In this document: positions 27,243 through 35,802 of the stretch, piece after piece
Layout of the letters: each line of letters opens with the position of its first letter
Numbering within the stretch: position 1 is the stretch's first letter
Source of the DNA: Bacillus sp. AFS059628
Lineage (GTDB): Bacteria; Bacillota; Bacilli; Bacillales; Bacillaceae_G
Direction of reading: 5' to 3'
DNA: 39,306 nt
Assembly (NCBI RefSeq): GCF_002571225.1
Contig: NZ_NVEC01000064.1
Span: 15,671-54,976, forward strand
Program-made: the position numbers and the translations under genes
Notes under the pieces: model-generated
Database searches by the model: none
Seen by the model: only the letters and a program-made list of their open reading frames with translations
Told to the model about the DNA's origin: nothing

Positions 27243-28313
27243 TTGGTAGAGAATCAAGTGAAAAAGAAGCGTAGACGCATTTTTTTATTTTCGATTATTG
27301 CACTGCTTTTAGTTTGTGGTTCAGTCTATGCGTATATTTCATCCGCATTAGGACCAGTTGATAGCGGGAATAAAAAAGAGATTGAAGTAGAAATTCCAAA
27401 GGGATCATCTACTAGTAAAATTGGTGAGATTTTAGAAGAAAAAGGTGCTGTGAAAAACGGTACAGTTTTTAGTTTTTATACAAAGGCTAAATCTAAAAAT
27501 TTACAAGCAGGTACATATTTATTAAATCCTTCAATGAGTGCGAAAGATGTTATTGAGCAAATGTCATCAGGTAACGTACATCGTCCAGCACTTTATAAAG
27601 TGACGATAAAAGAAGGTGCGCAAGTAACTGAAATTGCAGAAACGGTTGCAACCGAATTAAAGTGGAATAAAGATGATGTCGTACGTCAACTAAACGATAA
27701 AGCGTTTATTCAAAAAATGCAGCAAAAGTATCCGAAGTTGTTAACGGATAAAATCTTTGATAGCAATATTAAATATCCATTAGAAGGTTATTTATATCCT
27801 GCGACATACTCTTTCTATAAAAAAGATACGTCGTTAGAAGAAATTGTAATTTCTATGCTTGAGAAGACGAATGCAATCATCGTTCAAAACGAGGCAAAAA
27901 TGAAAGCGAAAAACTGGGATGTTCATCAGCTTTTAACATTGTCTTCACTGATTGAAGAAGAGGCAACAGGCTTTACAGATCGTCAAAAGATCTCTAGTGT
28001 CTTTTATAATCGTTTAGCAAAGGGTATGCCTCTGCAAACGGATCCAACGGTATTATACGCACTTGGAAAGCATAAGCAACGTGTACTATACGAGGATTTA
28101 AAGATAAACTCACCGTACAATACGTATGTTGTAAAAGGATTGCCAGTTGGTCCGATTGCAAACTCTGGCAAACATTCAGTGGAAGCGGCGTTAGAGCCTG
28201 CTCAAACAGATTATTATTATTTCTTAGCTGCACCAACTGGTGAAGTGTACTATGCGAAAACATTGGAAGAGCATAATGCATTAAAGCAAAAATATATTAC
28301 GAAAAAACAGTGA
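27243..28313 (+). CDS. mltG: endolytic murein transglycosylase MltG
   Basis: Cuts nascent peptidoglycan strands next to the elongasome. The 356-residue protein starts with a basic cytoplasmic tail (KKKRRR), one transmembrane helix (about 13-33), and an extracellular YceG domain. The active-site motif is SLIEEEATG at 235-243, with the catalytic Glu among E238-E240, followed by RQKISSVFYNRL and MPLQTDPTVLYALG. The start is TTG 27243 after AAGGAGG. A TATAAT at 27116-27121 lies upstream, without a good -35, and gives a leader of about 115 bases. Own terminator downstream. Confidence 0.93.
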   Translation: MVENQVKKKRRRIFLFSIIALLLVCGSVYAYISSALGPVDSGNKKEIEVEIPKGSSTSKIGEILEEKGAVKNGTVFSFYTKAKSKNLQAGTYLLNPSMSAKDVIEQMSSGNVHRPALYKVTIKEGAQVTEIAETVATELKWNKDDVVRQLNDKAFIQKMQQKYPKLLTDKIFDSNIKYPLEGYLYPATYSFYKKDTSLEEIVISMLEKTNAIIVQNEAKMKAKNWDVHQLLTLSSLIEEEATGFTDRQKISSVFYNRLAKGMPLQTDPTVLYALGKHKQRVLYEDLKINSPYNTYVVKGLPVGPIANSGKHSVEAALEPAQTDYYYFLAAPTGEVYYAKTLEEHNALKQKYITKKQ

Positions 28314-28316
28314 AAT

Positions 28317-28356
28317 GGGGAGGGATAGCGAAAAAGGTCGCACATCCCTCTTTTTT
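28317..28356 (+). terminator. terminator after mltG
   Basis: GAGGGAT pairs with ATCCCTC, with an inner CG-CG helix, followed by six Ts. Confidence 0.85.
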
Positions 28357-28374
28357 GTGGTAAAATATATCGGG

Positions 28375-28455
28375 TTAAAAACTGGCAGAAGAATCGTTTT
28401 TAATATCAAAACGGGACGTACAAGCTAAGGGTAAAGCTGGCTTGTATTTTTATTG
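28375..28455 (+). promoter_or_regulatory. two-hairpin leader upstream of trmR
   Basis: TTAAAAAC at 28375-28382 pairs with GTTTTTAA at 28396-28403. Then TACAAGC at 28419-28425 pairs with GCTTGTA at 28440-28446, followed by a T-rich tract, like a terminator. Both lie after the mltG terminator and before trmR, so they may form a leader that attenuates the operon. The promoter itself is not clear. Confidence 0.45.
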
Positions 28456-28515
28456 CATTCTATGTGTGAAAAGACGTCATAGAGGCACTTCTCCATGTAA
28501 ATAAGGAGGACCATT

Positions 28516-29157
28516 ATGGAGGATGCAGTTAACGAGTACCTATTATCATTTATTGATCCGAAAGATAAATTAATTCTTGAAATGGAAGACTATGCGAAAG
28601 AAAACCATGTGCCGATTATGGATCGACTTGGAATGGAATTTATGTTGCAATTTTTACGTTTAATTGGACCGAAAAGCATTTTAGAGCTTGGTACAGCAAT
28701 TGGCTATTCTAGCATTCGTATGATGCAAGCTATTCCAAATTCTCGCATTGTGACAGTTGAGCGCAATCGCGAGCGATATGAAAAAGCACTTGAATATATA
28801 GAACGTTCACCAGTTAAAGAGCGTATTTCCGTTATTTACGGTGATGCGTTAGAAACAGGCGAGCAAGTAGAAGAACATGGAACATTTGACGTTATTTTTA
28901 TTGATGCAGCAAAAGGACAATATCGTCGCTTTTTTGACTTATATGAACCGTTATTAAATCCTGGTGGCGTAATTATTTCAGATAATGTTATGTACCATGG
29001 CCTTGTAACGACTAAAGAGAAAATTGAAAACAGACGTACACGTGGTTTAATCCGTCGTATTAAGACGTACAATGAATGGCTTATGAACCATGAAGGATAT
29101 GATACAACGATTTTCCCAATTGGTGATGGAGTAGCTGTTAGTAAAAAGAGAGGGTGA
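28516..29157 (+). CDS. trmR: tRNA 5-hydroxyuridine methyltransferase TrmR (YrrM)
   Basis: A SAM-dependent O-methyltransferase of the COMT/CcoAOMT family that in B. subtilis methylates ho5U34 to mo5U34 in tRNA. It has 213 residues, with SAM motif I ILELGTAIGYSS at 55-66, motif II VERNRERYEKA, and the metal-binding DAAKGQY and SDNVMYHG stretches. AAGGAGG precedes the ATG. The next two genes encode the U32-family proteins that make the ho5U substrate, which strongly supports this role. The ribosome binding site of trhP1 overlaps its stop region. Confidence 0.92.
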   Translation: MEDAVNEYLLSFIDPKDKLILEMEDYAKENHVPIMDRLGMEFMLQFLRLIGPKSILELGTAIGYSSIRMMQAIPNSRIVTVERNRERYEKALEYIERSPVKERISVIYGDALETGEQVEEHGTFDVIFIDAAKGQYRRFFDLYEPLLNPGGVIISDNVMYHGLVTTKEKIENRRTRGLIRRIKTYNEWLMNHEGYDTTIFPIGDGVAVSKKRG

Positions 29158-29164
29158 CCAAGGT

Positions 29165-30094
29165 ATGAAGAAACCTGAATTGTTAGTAACGCCAAAAGCA
29201 GTGGCGGATATCGAACCTCTTGCGAAAGCAGGAGCGGATGCGGTAATGATCGGTGAGCAAAAGTTTGGTTTACGTTTAGCAGGGGAATTTTCACGTGAAG
29301 ATGTGAAACAGGCTGTGAAGATTGCACATGAAAATAGTGTAAAAGTATACGTAGCAATGAACGCGATGTTCCACAATGATAAAGTTGAAGACTTAACAGA
29401 TTATGTTACATTTTTAAACGAAGTACATGTAGATGCAATTGTTTTCGGAGATCCAGCGGTATTAATGGCGGTTCGCGAAGTTGCACCAAATATGCAATTG
29501 CACTGGAATACAGAAACAACAGCAACAAACTGGTTTACTTGTAACTACTGGGGACAAAAAGGAGCAAAACGTGCTGTATTAGCTCGTGAGCTTAGCTTAG
29601 ATGAAATTGTTGAATTAAAAGAAAATGCAGAAGTGGAACTTGAAGTACAAATTCACGGTATGACTTGTATGTTCCAATCGAAGCGTTCATTAGTAGGAAA
29701 CTACTTTGAGTATCAAGGACGTCATCTTGACATTGAAAAGAAAAAATATGAAGAGAATATGTTCTTATATGACCCAGAGCGTAACAATAAATATCCAATT
29801 TATGAAGATGAAAATGGTACTCACATTATGAGTCCAAACGATATTTGTTTCATTGATGAGTTAGAAGAGCTAATTGATGCTGAAATCGATAGCTTAAAAG
29901 TTGATGGTGTACTAAAAAGCTCTGAATACATTATTGAGGTAACGAAGAAATATCGTAAAGCAATTGATTTATGTGTAGAAGATCGTGATGCGTATTATGA
30001 CGTGAAAGACGATTTATATAAAGAGATAGAAGAAATGCAACCGGTAAATCGTCCGTTAGATACAGGATTCTTTTTTAAAGAGACGGTTTACTAA
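29165..30094 (+). CDS. trhP1: U32 family tRNA hydroxylation protein TrhP1 (YrrN)
   Basis: A 309-residue member of peptidase family U32; in B. subtilis YrrN and YrrO are needed to hydroxylate U34 of tRNA. It shares the TIM-barrel-like N-terminal half with its neighbour (KPELLVTPKAVADIEPLAKAGAD, 3-25). It lacks the cysteine cluster of TrhP2; only C126 and C168 (HGMTCMF) stand in the middle region. Thus it may act with TrhP2 rather than alone. It is 7 bases after trmR and 18 before trhP2. Confidence 0.88.
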   Translation: MKKPELLVTPKAVADIEPLAKAGADAVMIGEQKFGLRLAGEFSREDVKQAVKIAHENSVKVYVAMNAMFHNDKVEDLTDYVTFLNEVHVDAIVFGDPAVLMAVREVAPNMQLHWNTETTATNWFTCNYWGQKGAKRAVLARELSLDEIVELKENAEVELEVQIHGMTCMFQSKRSLVGNYFEYQGRHLDIEKKKYEENMFLYDPERNNKYPIYEDENGTHIMSPNDICFIDELEELIDAEIDSLKVDGVLKSSEYIIEVTKKYRKAIDLCVEDRDAYYDVKDDLYKEIEEMQPVNRPLDTGFFFKETVY

Positions 30095-30112
30095 ACGAGG
30101 AGGGTGTAGGAA

Positions 30113-31393
30113 ATGACTGTACAAGAAATTTCACGAGTGATCGATGGCAAACGTGTTATTGTGAAGAAACCTGAACTGTTAATCCCTGCGGGTAACTTAG
30201 AAAAATTAAAAGTAGCTATCCATTACGGGGCAGATGCTGTATATTTAGGTGGACAAGAATTTGGTCTTCGTTCGAATGCAGGTAACTTTACACTGGAAGA
30301 AATGGCAGAAGGTGTGGAATTTGCAAAGAAATATGGAGCAAAAATATATGTAACAACAAATATCTTTGCACATAATGAAAATATGGACGGGCTAGAGGAA
30401 TATTTAAAAGGGATTGAAAAAGCTGGCGTAACGGGAATTATCGTTGCTGATCCACTTATTATTGAGACTTGTAAACGTGTAGCGCCTTCTGTTGAGGTGC
30501 ATTTAAGTACACAACAATCACTATCCAACTGGAAAGCAGCACAGTATTGGAAAGAAGAAGGTTTACATCGTCTTGTATTAGCTCGTGAAGCAAGCTATGA
30601 AGAGATGAAAGAAATTAAAGAAAAAGTGGATATTGAAATTGAGGCATTCGTCCATGGTGCAATGTGTATCGCATATTCAGGAAGATGTACGTTAAGTAAC
30701 CATATGACAGCGCGTGACTCTAACCGTGGTGGTTGTTGTCAATCTTGTCGCTGGGACTATGATTTAGTTCAAACAGTATCACAACATAAAGATGCAAAAG
30801 AGCTTCCTTTATTCCAAGAAGAAGATGCTCATTTTGCAATGAGTCCAAAAGACTTAAATTTAATTTTATCAATTCCGAAAATGATTGAAATTGGAATTGA
30901 TAGTTTAAAGGTTGAAGGACGTATGAAATCAATCCATTACGTAGCGACTGTAGCGACAGTATATCGTAAAGTAATTGATGCATATTGTGCGGATCCTGAT
31001 AACTTTGAGTTTAAACAAGAATGGTTAGATGAGCTGGATAAATGTGCAAATCGTGATACAGCTCCTGCATTCTTTGAAGGGGTTCCAGGACATCAAGAGC
31101 AAATGTTTGGAAATCATAGTAAGAAAACAACGTATGATTTTGCTGGTTTAGTGTTAGATTATAATGAAGAAACGGGCATCGTAACGATTGAGCAACGTAA
31201 TCATTTCAAACCAGGACATGAAGTGGAGTTCTTTGGGCCAGAAATAGAAAACTTTACACAAACGGTGGAGAAAATTTGGGATGAGGATGGAAACGAATTA
31301 GATGCAGCGAGACATCCGTTGCAAATCGTGAAATTCAAAGTGGATCAACGAGTGTATGTGAATAATATGATGCGCAAAAGCATACTTCAATAA
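30113..31393 (+). CDS. trhP2: U32 family tRNA hydroxylation protein TrhP2 (YrrO)
   Basis: A 426-residue U32 protein, the partner of TrhP1 in prephenate-dependent ho5U34 formation. The U32 signature with cysteines C185, C192, C208, C209 and C212 ([10 protein letters not shown] and GGCCQSCRW) may hold an Fe-S cluster. The C-terminal part (about 340-426) is a small beta domain found in longer U32 proteins. GAGGAGGG precedes the ATG. udk follows 17 bases downstream. Confidence 0.9.
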   Translation: MTVQEISRVIDGKRVIVKKPELLIPAGNLEKLKVAIHYGADAVYLGGQEFGLRSNAGNFTLEEMAEGVEFAKKYGAKIYVTTNIFAHNENMDGLEEYLKGIEKAGVTGIIVADPLIIETCKRVAPSVEVHLSTQQSLSNWKAAQYWKEEGLHRLVLAREASYEEMKEIKEKVDIEIEAFVHGAMCIAYSGRCTLSNHMTARDSNRGGCCQSCRWDYDLVQTVSQHKDAKELPLFQEEDAHFAMSPKDLNLILSIPKMIEIGIDSLKVEGRMKSIHYVATVATVYRKVIDAYCADPDNFEFKQEWLDELDKCANRDTAPAFFEGVPGHQEQMFGNHSKKTTYDFAGLVLDYNEETGIVTIEQRNHFKPGHEVEFFGPEIENFTQTVEKIWDEDGNELDAARHPLQIVKFKVDQRVYVNNMMRKSILQ

Positions 31394-31410
31394 GAAAGAG
31401 TGGTAGTCGA

Positions 31411-32049
31411 ATGGGGACGAATAAGCCTGTTGTAATTGGAATTGCTGGTGGTTCGGGATCAGGTAAAACGAGTGTAACGAAAGCGATTTTTGACCATTTT
31501 AAAGGTCATTCTATTTTAATCTTGGAGCAAGATTATTATTACAAAGATCAAAGCCATTTACCAATGGAAGAGCGTTTAAAAACAAATTATGATCATCCGC
31601 TTGCGTTTGATAATGATCTGTTAATTGAACATTTGCAGCAGTTGCTTGCATATGAGCAAATTGATAAGCCTGTATATGACTATACATTGCATACGCGTTC
31701 AGAAGAAATTATTCCAGTTGAGCCGAAAGATGTAATCATTTTAGAAGGAATTCTTATTTTAGAAGATCCACGTCTTTGTGAGTTAATGGACATTAAGTTA
31801 TTCGTTGATACAGATGCAGATCTTCGTATTCTGCGCCGCATGCAGCGTGATATTAAAGAACGCGGTCGTACGATGGATTCAGTTATTGATCAATACGTAA
31901 ATGTTGTACGTCCAATGCACAATCAATTTATTGAGCCTTCTAAGAAATTTGCGGATATTATTATCCCTGAAGGTGGACAAAACCACGTTGCAATTGATAT
32001 TATGGTTACAAAAATTGCAACAATTCTTGAACAAAAAGTAAATTTGTAA
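31411..32049 (+). CDS. udk: uridine kinase
   Basis: Phosphorylates uridine and cytidine to UMP and CMP (pyrimidine salvage). It has 212 residues with the P-loop GGSGSGKT at 13-20, DQ-type base-binding segment EQDYYYKD, and [14 protein letters not shown] near 150-163. The ATG follows AGAGTGG. It is the last gene of the trmR-trhP1-trhP2-udk operon; a strong hairpin follows. Confidence 0.95.
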   Translation: MGTNKPVVIGIAGGSGSGKTSVTKAIFDHFKGHSILILEQDYYYKDQSHLPMEERLKTNYDHPLAFDNDLLIEHLQQLLAYEQIDKPVYDYTLHTRSEEIIPVEPKDVIILEGILILEDPRLCELMDIKLFVDTDADLRILRRMQRDIKERGRTMDSVIDQYVNVVRPMHNQFIEPSKKFADIIIPEGGQNHVAIDIMVTKIATILEQKVNL

Positions 32050-32069
32050 TAGCATAGTAAAAGATATAC

Positions 32070-32098
32070 GGTAGGAAGGGATTTTTTCCCTTCCTATC
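32070..32098 (+). terminator. strong hairpin after udk, possible terminator
   Basis: GGTAGGAAGGGA pairs with TCCCTTCCTATC (one G-U) with a T5 loop. There is no T run after it, so it may be an RNA-end-protecting hairpin rather than a terminator. Confidence 0.5.
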
Positions 32099-32118
32099 GA
32101 ATACAATGAAACATGCAA

Positions 32119-32140
32119 CCTCATCTATATATAGGTGAGG
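32119..32140 (+). repeat. hairpin with the CCTCATCTA/TAGGTGAGG core
   Basis: CCTCATCTATATATAGGTGAGG is a near-perfect palindrome. Its core matches that of the 18098-18148 repeat. Confidence 0.5.
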
Positions 32141-32169
32141 GCATATTTATATCAACTTTCCATACATAT

Positions 32170-32295
32170 CTTCTTTATATAAAGAAGAATTGGGAATACG
32201 GGGTTGTATGTGACAACTCCGCTAGTACAGGCGTGCTAGAAACCTCCGCTCTACATATAAGCGGGGGAGTTTTCATATGGAACTCCTCTTTTTTT
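32170..32295 (+). promoter_or_regulatory. multi-hairpin leader with terminator upstream of greA
   Basis: In order: CTTCTTTATATAAAGAAG (32170-32187, perfect); GGGGTTGT with ACAACTCC (32200-32220); CTAGTAC with GTGCTAG (32222-32239, tetraloop); CCTCCGCT with AGCGGGGG (32243-32267); GGAGTT with AACTCC then a seven-T run (32266-32295), a terminator. The last two overlap and exclude each other in part. CTCCGCT occurs twice (32217 and 32244), and both copies could pair with AGCGGGG. This is the layout of an attenuator; the ligand is unknown. It does not match a T-box. Confidence 0.55.
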
Positions 32296-32327
32296 CGGGG
32301 GATTGGTATATAAAAGGAGTGGAAAAT

Positions 32328-32804
32328 ATGGCAACAGAAAAAACATACCCTATGACGCAAGAGGGTAAGCAAAAGCTAGAGAACGAACTTGAGGATTTAA
32401 AAACGGTAAAACGTAAAGAGGTTGTAGAGCGCATTAAGATTGCACGTAGCTTCGGAGATCTTTCTGAGAACTCTGAGTACGATGCTGCAAAAGATGAGCA
32501 AGCATTCGTAGAAGGACGTATTACACAATTAGAAAACATGATTCGTAACGCAGTTATCATCACAGATAACGGTGAAGAATCTACAGTTGTTACATTAGGT
32601 AAAACAGTAACATTTAAAGAATTACCAGATGGAGATGAAGAAGCTTACACAATCGTAGGTAGCGCAGAAGCAGACCCGTTTGAAGGAAGAATTTCTAACG
32701 ATTCTCCAATCGCAAAGAGCTTATTAGGCAAGCAAATTGGTGAGAAGGTAGCAATCCAAACTCCAGGTGGAGAAATGCAAGTAGAGATTATCTCTGTAAA
32801 ATAA
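32328..32804 (+). CDS. greA: transcription elongation factor GreA
   Basis: Rescues backtracked RNA polymerase by stimulating transcript cleavage. From ATG 32328, after AAAGGAGTGG, it has 158 residues, the usual length. The N-terminal coiled coil (about 9-75) carries the acidic tip in [14 protein letters not shown] (D44 and E47), and the C-terminal FKBP-like domain ends in [24 protein letters not shown] longer frame begins inside the leader terminator and is not the true start. Its own terminator follows. Being downstream of a terminator, it depends on read-through or on a promoter I could not identify in 32296-32327. Confidence 0.95.
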
Positions 32805-32807
32805 TTA

Positions 32808-32840
32808 AAAATCACTCGTGTAAAAGCGAGTGATTTTTTT
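32808..32840 (+). terminator. terminator after greA
   Basis: AAAATCACTCG pairs with CGAGTGATTTTTTT around an eight-base loop. Confidence 0.92.
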
Positions 32841-32844
32841 ATTT

Positions 32845-32875
32845 GTATAAAAGATGAAACACTCCGTCCAAACTA
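32845..32875 (+). promoter_or_regulatory. possible forespore-type promoter of pbpI
   Basis: GTATAA at 32845-32850, 18 bases, then CAAACTA at 32869-32875 resembles the sigma-G/F type (GnATR, CATnnTA) with one mismatch. A vegetative -10, TATAGT, at 32874-32879 lacks a -35. pbpI of B. subtilis is known to be expressed under sigma F. Confidence 0.35.
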
Positions 32876-32894
32876 TAGTAGACGAGGTGTTTTT
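32857..32894 (+). promoter_or_regulatory. terminator-like hairpin ending three bases before pbpI
   Basis: AAACACTCCGTC pairs with GACGAGGTGTTTTT with two mismatches and a 12-base loop. The right arm holds the GAGGTG ribosome binding site and ends in five Ts. RNA arriving from upstream could be terminated or have its ribosome binding site hidden. Confidence 0.5.
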
Positions 32895-32896
32895 GT

Positions 32897-34651
32897 ATGA
32901 AAATAAACCGGAGAATTATAATTGTTCTAATTTGTTTTATAAGTGTCATGTTTATCTTATTTTGTCGTTTAATTCAAATACAAATTATAGATACGGAGTC
33001 ATTTACGGATCGTAAGATTAATTTAATTGAAAAAAGTGTTACACAACGGACGCAATCCATTACGGTAGATGATGGACGAGGTCATTTTATAGATCGAAAC
33101 GGTAAGGAAATAGGCGAGGAAAAGTACCCTGTTTTAATTGTTTTTCCATTTCTACAAATAAAAAATGACATGTTAGAGAAAATTGCGCATATCATTGGTG
33201 TGTCGAGACAAGAGATTGAAAGTCAAATGAAAGATAAGAAAAGCGCATTTATCATACAAAGGGGAGATAGACCATTTCGATTGGCACGCGAGCAGATGGA
33301 GAAGGTAAATCAATTAAATGTATTAGGTATGGTAGCAGCTGAAGTTCGTTTACGGCAAACTGGCAGGGTGAATCATTTAATTGGCAATGTGGGTGAGAAT
33401 GAACGAGAATTTCAAAAACGATACGGAGAAGTAAGAAAAATTTCAAAGCAAACGCCAATTGGCATTTCAGGATTGCAACAATCATTTGATGAGTTTCTTT
33501 TGACCGATGGAGAGACGAAAGTATTGTATCAGGTGGATCGGCAAGGAGAACCGATTTTTGGAAAACAAGCGAAATACACGGCACCTGGAAATCCGTTTTA
33601 CCCAGTGAAGATTCAAACTACTTTACATAACGAGTTACAGCGAAAAGCAGAAGAAGTAGTTGAAGCAAGCGAAATAAAGAAGGGGGGATTAGTGTTACTT
33701 GATGTAAAGAAAAATGAAATTTTAGCGATGGTCAGCAAACCATCTGTACAGATGAAAGATGAAAGGCTATATAAAACTACACTTGAAAATCAAATGTTAA
33801 CACCACATTTTCCTGGTTCTGTTTTTAAAACAATAGTTGCAGCCGCAATGATTGATCAAAATGAAAATATTTTTAATCGCAGATTTAATTGTAATAAAGA
33901 TTTATATGGTGAAGACCACCCACAAGTTATGATGGGGACACTTAGTTTTAAAGAGAGCTTTGCTAGAAGCTGTAACAGGACATTTTCAGAGTTAGGTAAC
34001 GAGTTAATACAAAAGGATAAGATGGTGTTAGAAACTTACGTAGCAGCTTTAGGAGCCGCTGATAAGGTTGGATGGAGAGGTTCTGTATTTCATACAACTC
34101 ACTTTGAGCAAATGCCAGAGGAGAAGAGTGTTACGATTTGGGGGAATGAAGGGAATAAGAATAATAAAAAAGCGGTAGCACAAACAGCAAGTGGACAGAA
34201 AGATGTACGCATGTCACCTCTAGCGATTGCCAATATGATGGCGACAATTGCTAGGGATGGAGAAAAAATGGAAGTAAAAGCTGTTGAAAAGATAATGTAT
34301 AAAAATGGAACAGACTTTTATACATTTGAAAACCATGCATTAGGTGGAAAGCAGCTTCCGTATGAAACAGTGAAAGCATTACAACAGTTATTAAGGAGCG
34401 TTGTAACAACGGAGAAAGGAACAGGAGCCGCATTCAGGTCGTTACCACTAAGTGTCGCTGGAAAATCTGGGACAGCACAAACAGGGAAAGGGACGAAAGA
34501 GAATCGTTGGTTTGCAGGTTATTTTCCATATGAAAATCCAAGATACGCTTTAGTTGTCGTGGATATAGAAACGAATAGCAATGTAAATAAAGTTACACCT
34601 ATTTTCAAAGCTATCGTAGAATCAATCTATCGATTAGAGAAGGAAAAGTAA
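32897..34651 (+). CDS. pbpI: class B penicillin-binding protein PbpI (PBP4b)
   Basis: A membrane-anchored D,D-transpeptidase for peptidoglycan, 584 residues. One N-terminal helix (about 7-29) anchors it, a dimerisation/pedestal domain follows (about 50-220), and the transpeptidase domain contains SVFK at 308-311 (catalytic S308), SCN at 358-360, and KSG at 523-525. These are all three penicillin-binding motifs. GAGGTG precedes the ATG inside a hairpin. yrrS lies 116 bases downstream, as in B. subtilis, where the pair is linked with sporulation. Confidence 0.92.
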   Translation: MKINRRIIIVLICFISVMFILFCRLIQIQIIDTESFTDRKINLIEKSVTQRTQSITVDDGRGHFIDRNGKEIGEEKYPVLIVFPFLQIKNDMLEKIAHIIGVSRQEIESQMKDKKSAFIIQRGDRPFRLAREQMEKVNQLNVLGMVAAEVRLRQTGRVNHLIGNVGENEREFQKRYGEVRKISKQTPIGISGLQQSFDEFLLTDGETKVLYQVDRQGEPIFGKQAKYTAPGNPFYPVKIQTTLHNELQRKAEEVVEASEIKKGGLVLLDVKKNEILAMVSKPSVQMKDERLYKTTLENQMLTPHFPGSVFKTIVAAAMIDQNENIFNRRFNCNKDLYGEDHPQVMMGTLSFKESFARSCNRTFSELGNELIQKDKMVLETYVAALGAADKVGWRGSVFHTTHFEQMPEEKSVTIWGNEGNKNNKKAVAQTASGQKDVRMSPLAIANMMATIARDGEKMEVKAVEKIMYKNGTDFYTFENHALGGKQLPYETVKALQQLLRSVVTTEKGTGAAFRSLPLSVAGKSGTAQTGKGTKENRWFAGYFPYENPRYALVVVDIETNSNVNKVTPIFKAIVESIYRLEKEK

Positions 34652-34704
34652 TCTTGCAATTTATAGTGAAATCTATTCATTTCATGAAAATATTATTGTA
34701 AATG

Positions 34705-34733
34705 TTCAACCTTTCTAGATTTAATGTTACAAT
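34705..34733 (+). promoter_or_regulatory. promoter of yrrS
   Basis: TACAAT at 34728-34733 has an upstream TG (34725-34726), giving an extended -10. TTCAAC at 34705-34710 lies 17 bases upstream as a weak -35. Confidence 0.5.
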
Positions 34734-34767
34734 AGCAAGTATGAAAAACTGCATGGAGGTTTGAAGA

Positions 34768-35418
34768 ATGGCAGGAGGATCTAGATTCCAACAGAAACAA
34801 CAAAAACGTCGTCAAAACGGTGTTTTAAATATTGCAATCGCAATTGTATTAATATTAGTAGCTATTGTATCCTATCAATTGTTTGTTCCTGAAAGAAAAG
34901 AAGAAGCGTCTCCTAGTGACAAAAAAGTATCTCAGCAAACAACGAAAGAGAATAAATCTGAGAAAGCTAAAGGAAAAGAAGAGACGAAGAAGAACGAGCA
35001 AGAGATGGCAGAGGCTAAGAAGAAAGAAGAAGAAGAGAAGCTAAAGGCTGAAGAAGAACAGAAAAAAGCTGAGGAAGAAGCGAAAGCTAACGAGAAAGTA
35101 CCAGCTGAAAAAACACAGCCAAAGGCAACTGACGCTTATACGAAATCTTCTTGGAAGCCAGTAGGTACAGAGCAAGGTGCAACACCTGCGATGACGTTTA
35201 AAAAAGGTACAGCAGATTGGAATGAGATGAACCAAGCAATTTCAGCTGCAATTGACGTTCCAGTAGAGCAATTAGTTATTCATCGAATCGGAAATAACGG
35301 TAAAAATAAAGCTTACGGTAACGTACAAGATAAACAATCAGGTAAAAGATATTATGTAAATATTGATTGGGTAGAGAATGAGGGCTGGAAACCAGTACTT
35401 GTTCAAACTCTAAACTAA
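34768..35418 (+). CDS. yrrS: DUF1510 membrane-anchored protein YrrS
   Basis: A 216-residue protein: basic N-terminus (QQKQQKRRQNG), one transmembrane helix (about 20-38), a long Lys/Glu-rich charged region (about 46-115) likely to form an extended helix or coiled coil outside the membrane, and a C-terminal DUF1510 domain (about 125-216). The function is unknown; it accompanies pbpI in Bacillus, so a role at the cell wall is a fair inference. The ATG follows TGGAGG. Confidence 0.88.
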   Translation: MAGGSRFQQKQQKRRQNGVLNIAIAIVLILVAIVSYQLFVPERKEEASPSDKKVSQQTTKENKSEKAKGKEETKKNEQEMAEAKKKEEEEKLKAEEEQKKAEEEAKANEKVPAEKTQPKATDAYTKSSWKPVGTEQGATPAMTFKKGTADWNEMNQAISAAIDVPVEQLVIHRIGNNGKNKAYGNVQDKQSGKRYYVNIDWVENEGWKPVLVQTLN

Positions 35419-35453
35419 AAAAAGAGAAGCTCCTAAGGAGCTTCTCTTTTTTA
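35417..35453. terminator. bidirectional terminator between yrrS and yrzA
   Basis: AAAAAGAGAAGCTCC pairs perfectly with GGAGCTTCTCTTTTT around a four-base loop. It serves convergent yrrS and yrzA and reaches the yrzA stop codon. Confidence 0.93.
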
Positions 35454-35666
35454 GCGTAATTTTTTTAATTTAAAATGAACAACCGCGCTATAATACGGTC
35501 TTTTGCTTTCAGGATCCATAACCATTTGATGTGAGATGTGATGAACTTCAAGCATAAGTGCTTTATTATTATCAATTTGTTCACTAATTTTTCGTTCTAA
35601 AGAAGCTAAGTCTCCCGCTTCAAAAAACTCTACTTTATCTTCTAACATTTCAAAGGTAAATGACAT
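35451..35666 (-). CDS. yrzA: DUF2536 protein YrzA
   Basis: A 71-residue soluble protein of unknown function, of the YrzA/DUF2536 type. It combines an acidic helical N-terminal half (LASLERKISEQIDNN) with a beta-like end (SAVVHFKLKKL). The ATG at 35666-35664 follows AGGAGAGGGG. A minus-strand TATAGT at 35699-35694 may be its -10. It lies between pbpI-yrrS and divergent yrrT, the same place as in B. subtilis. Confidence 0.75.
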   Translation of the reverse strand: MSFTFEMLEDKVEFFEAGDLASLERKISEQIDNNKALMLEVHHISHQMVMDPESKRPYYSAVVHFKLKKLR

Positions 35667-35739
35667 GAAGACGGCCCCTCTCCTATGTAATCAACTATAG
35701 TGTAACAAAGAAAAGAAGGAAATACCATGTACATTTCAA

Positions 35740-35768
35740 TTGACATTTTTAGAAAGAGGGAATATCAT
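35740..35768 (+). promoter_or_regulatory. sigma-A promoter of the yrrT operon, likely CymR-controlled
   Basis: Perfect TTGACA at 35740-35745, 17 bases, TATCAT at 35763-35768. The promoter proves that the longer frame of yrrT is not used. AGAGGGAAT in the spacer (35755-35763) fits part of the CymR site as I remember it; in B. subtilis this operon is repressed by CymR. Confidence 0.7.
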
Positions 35769-35802
35769 ACTGATAAAACCGATAAGAAAAAGGGGAATTT
35801 TT

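Noticed and set aside
28836-29376. Minus-strand open frames of 173 and 109 codons across trmR and trhP1
   Set aside because: Antisense to two clear tRNA-modification genes; low-complexity translations with no recognisable domain.
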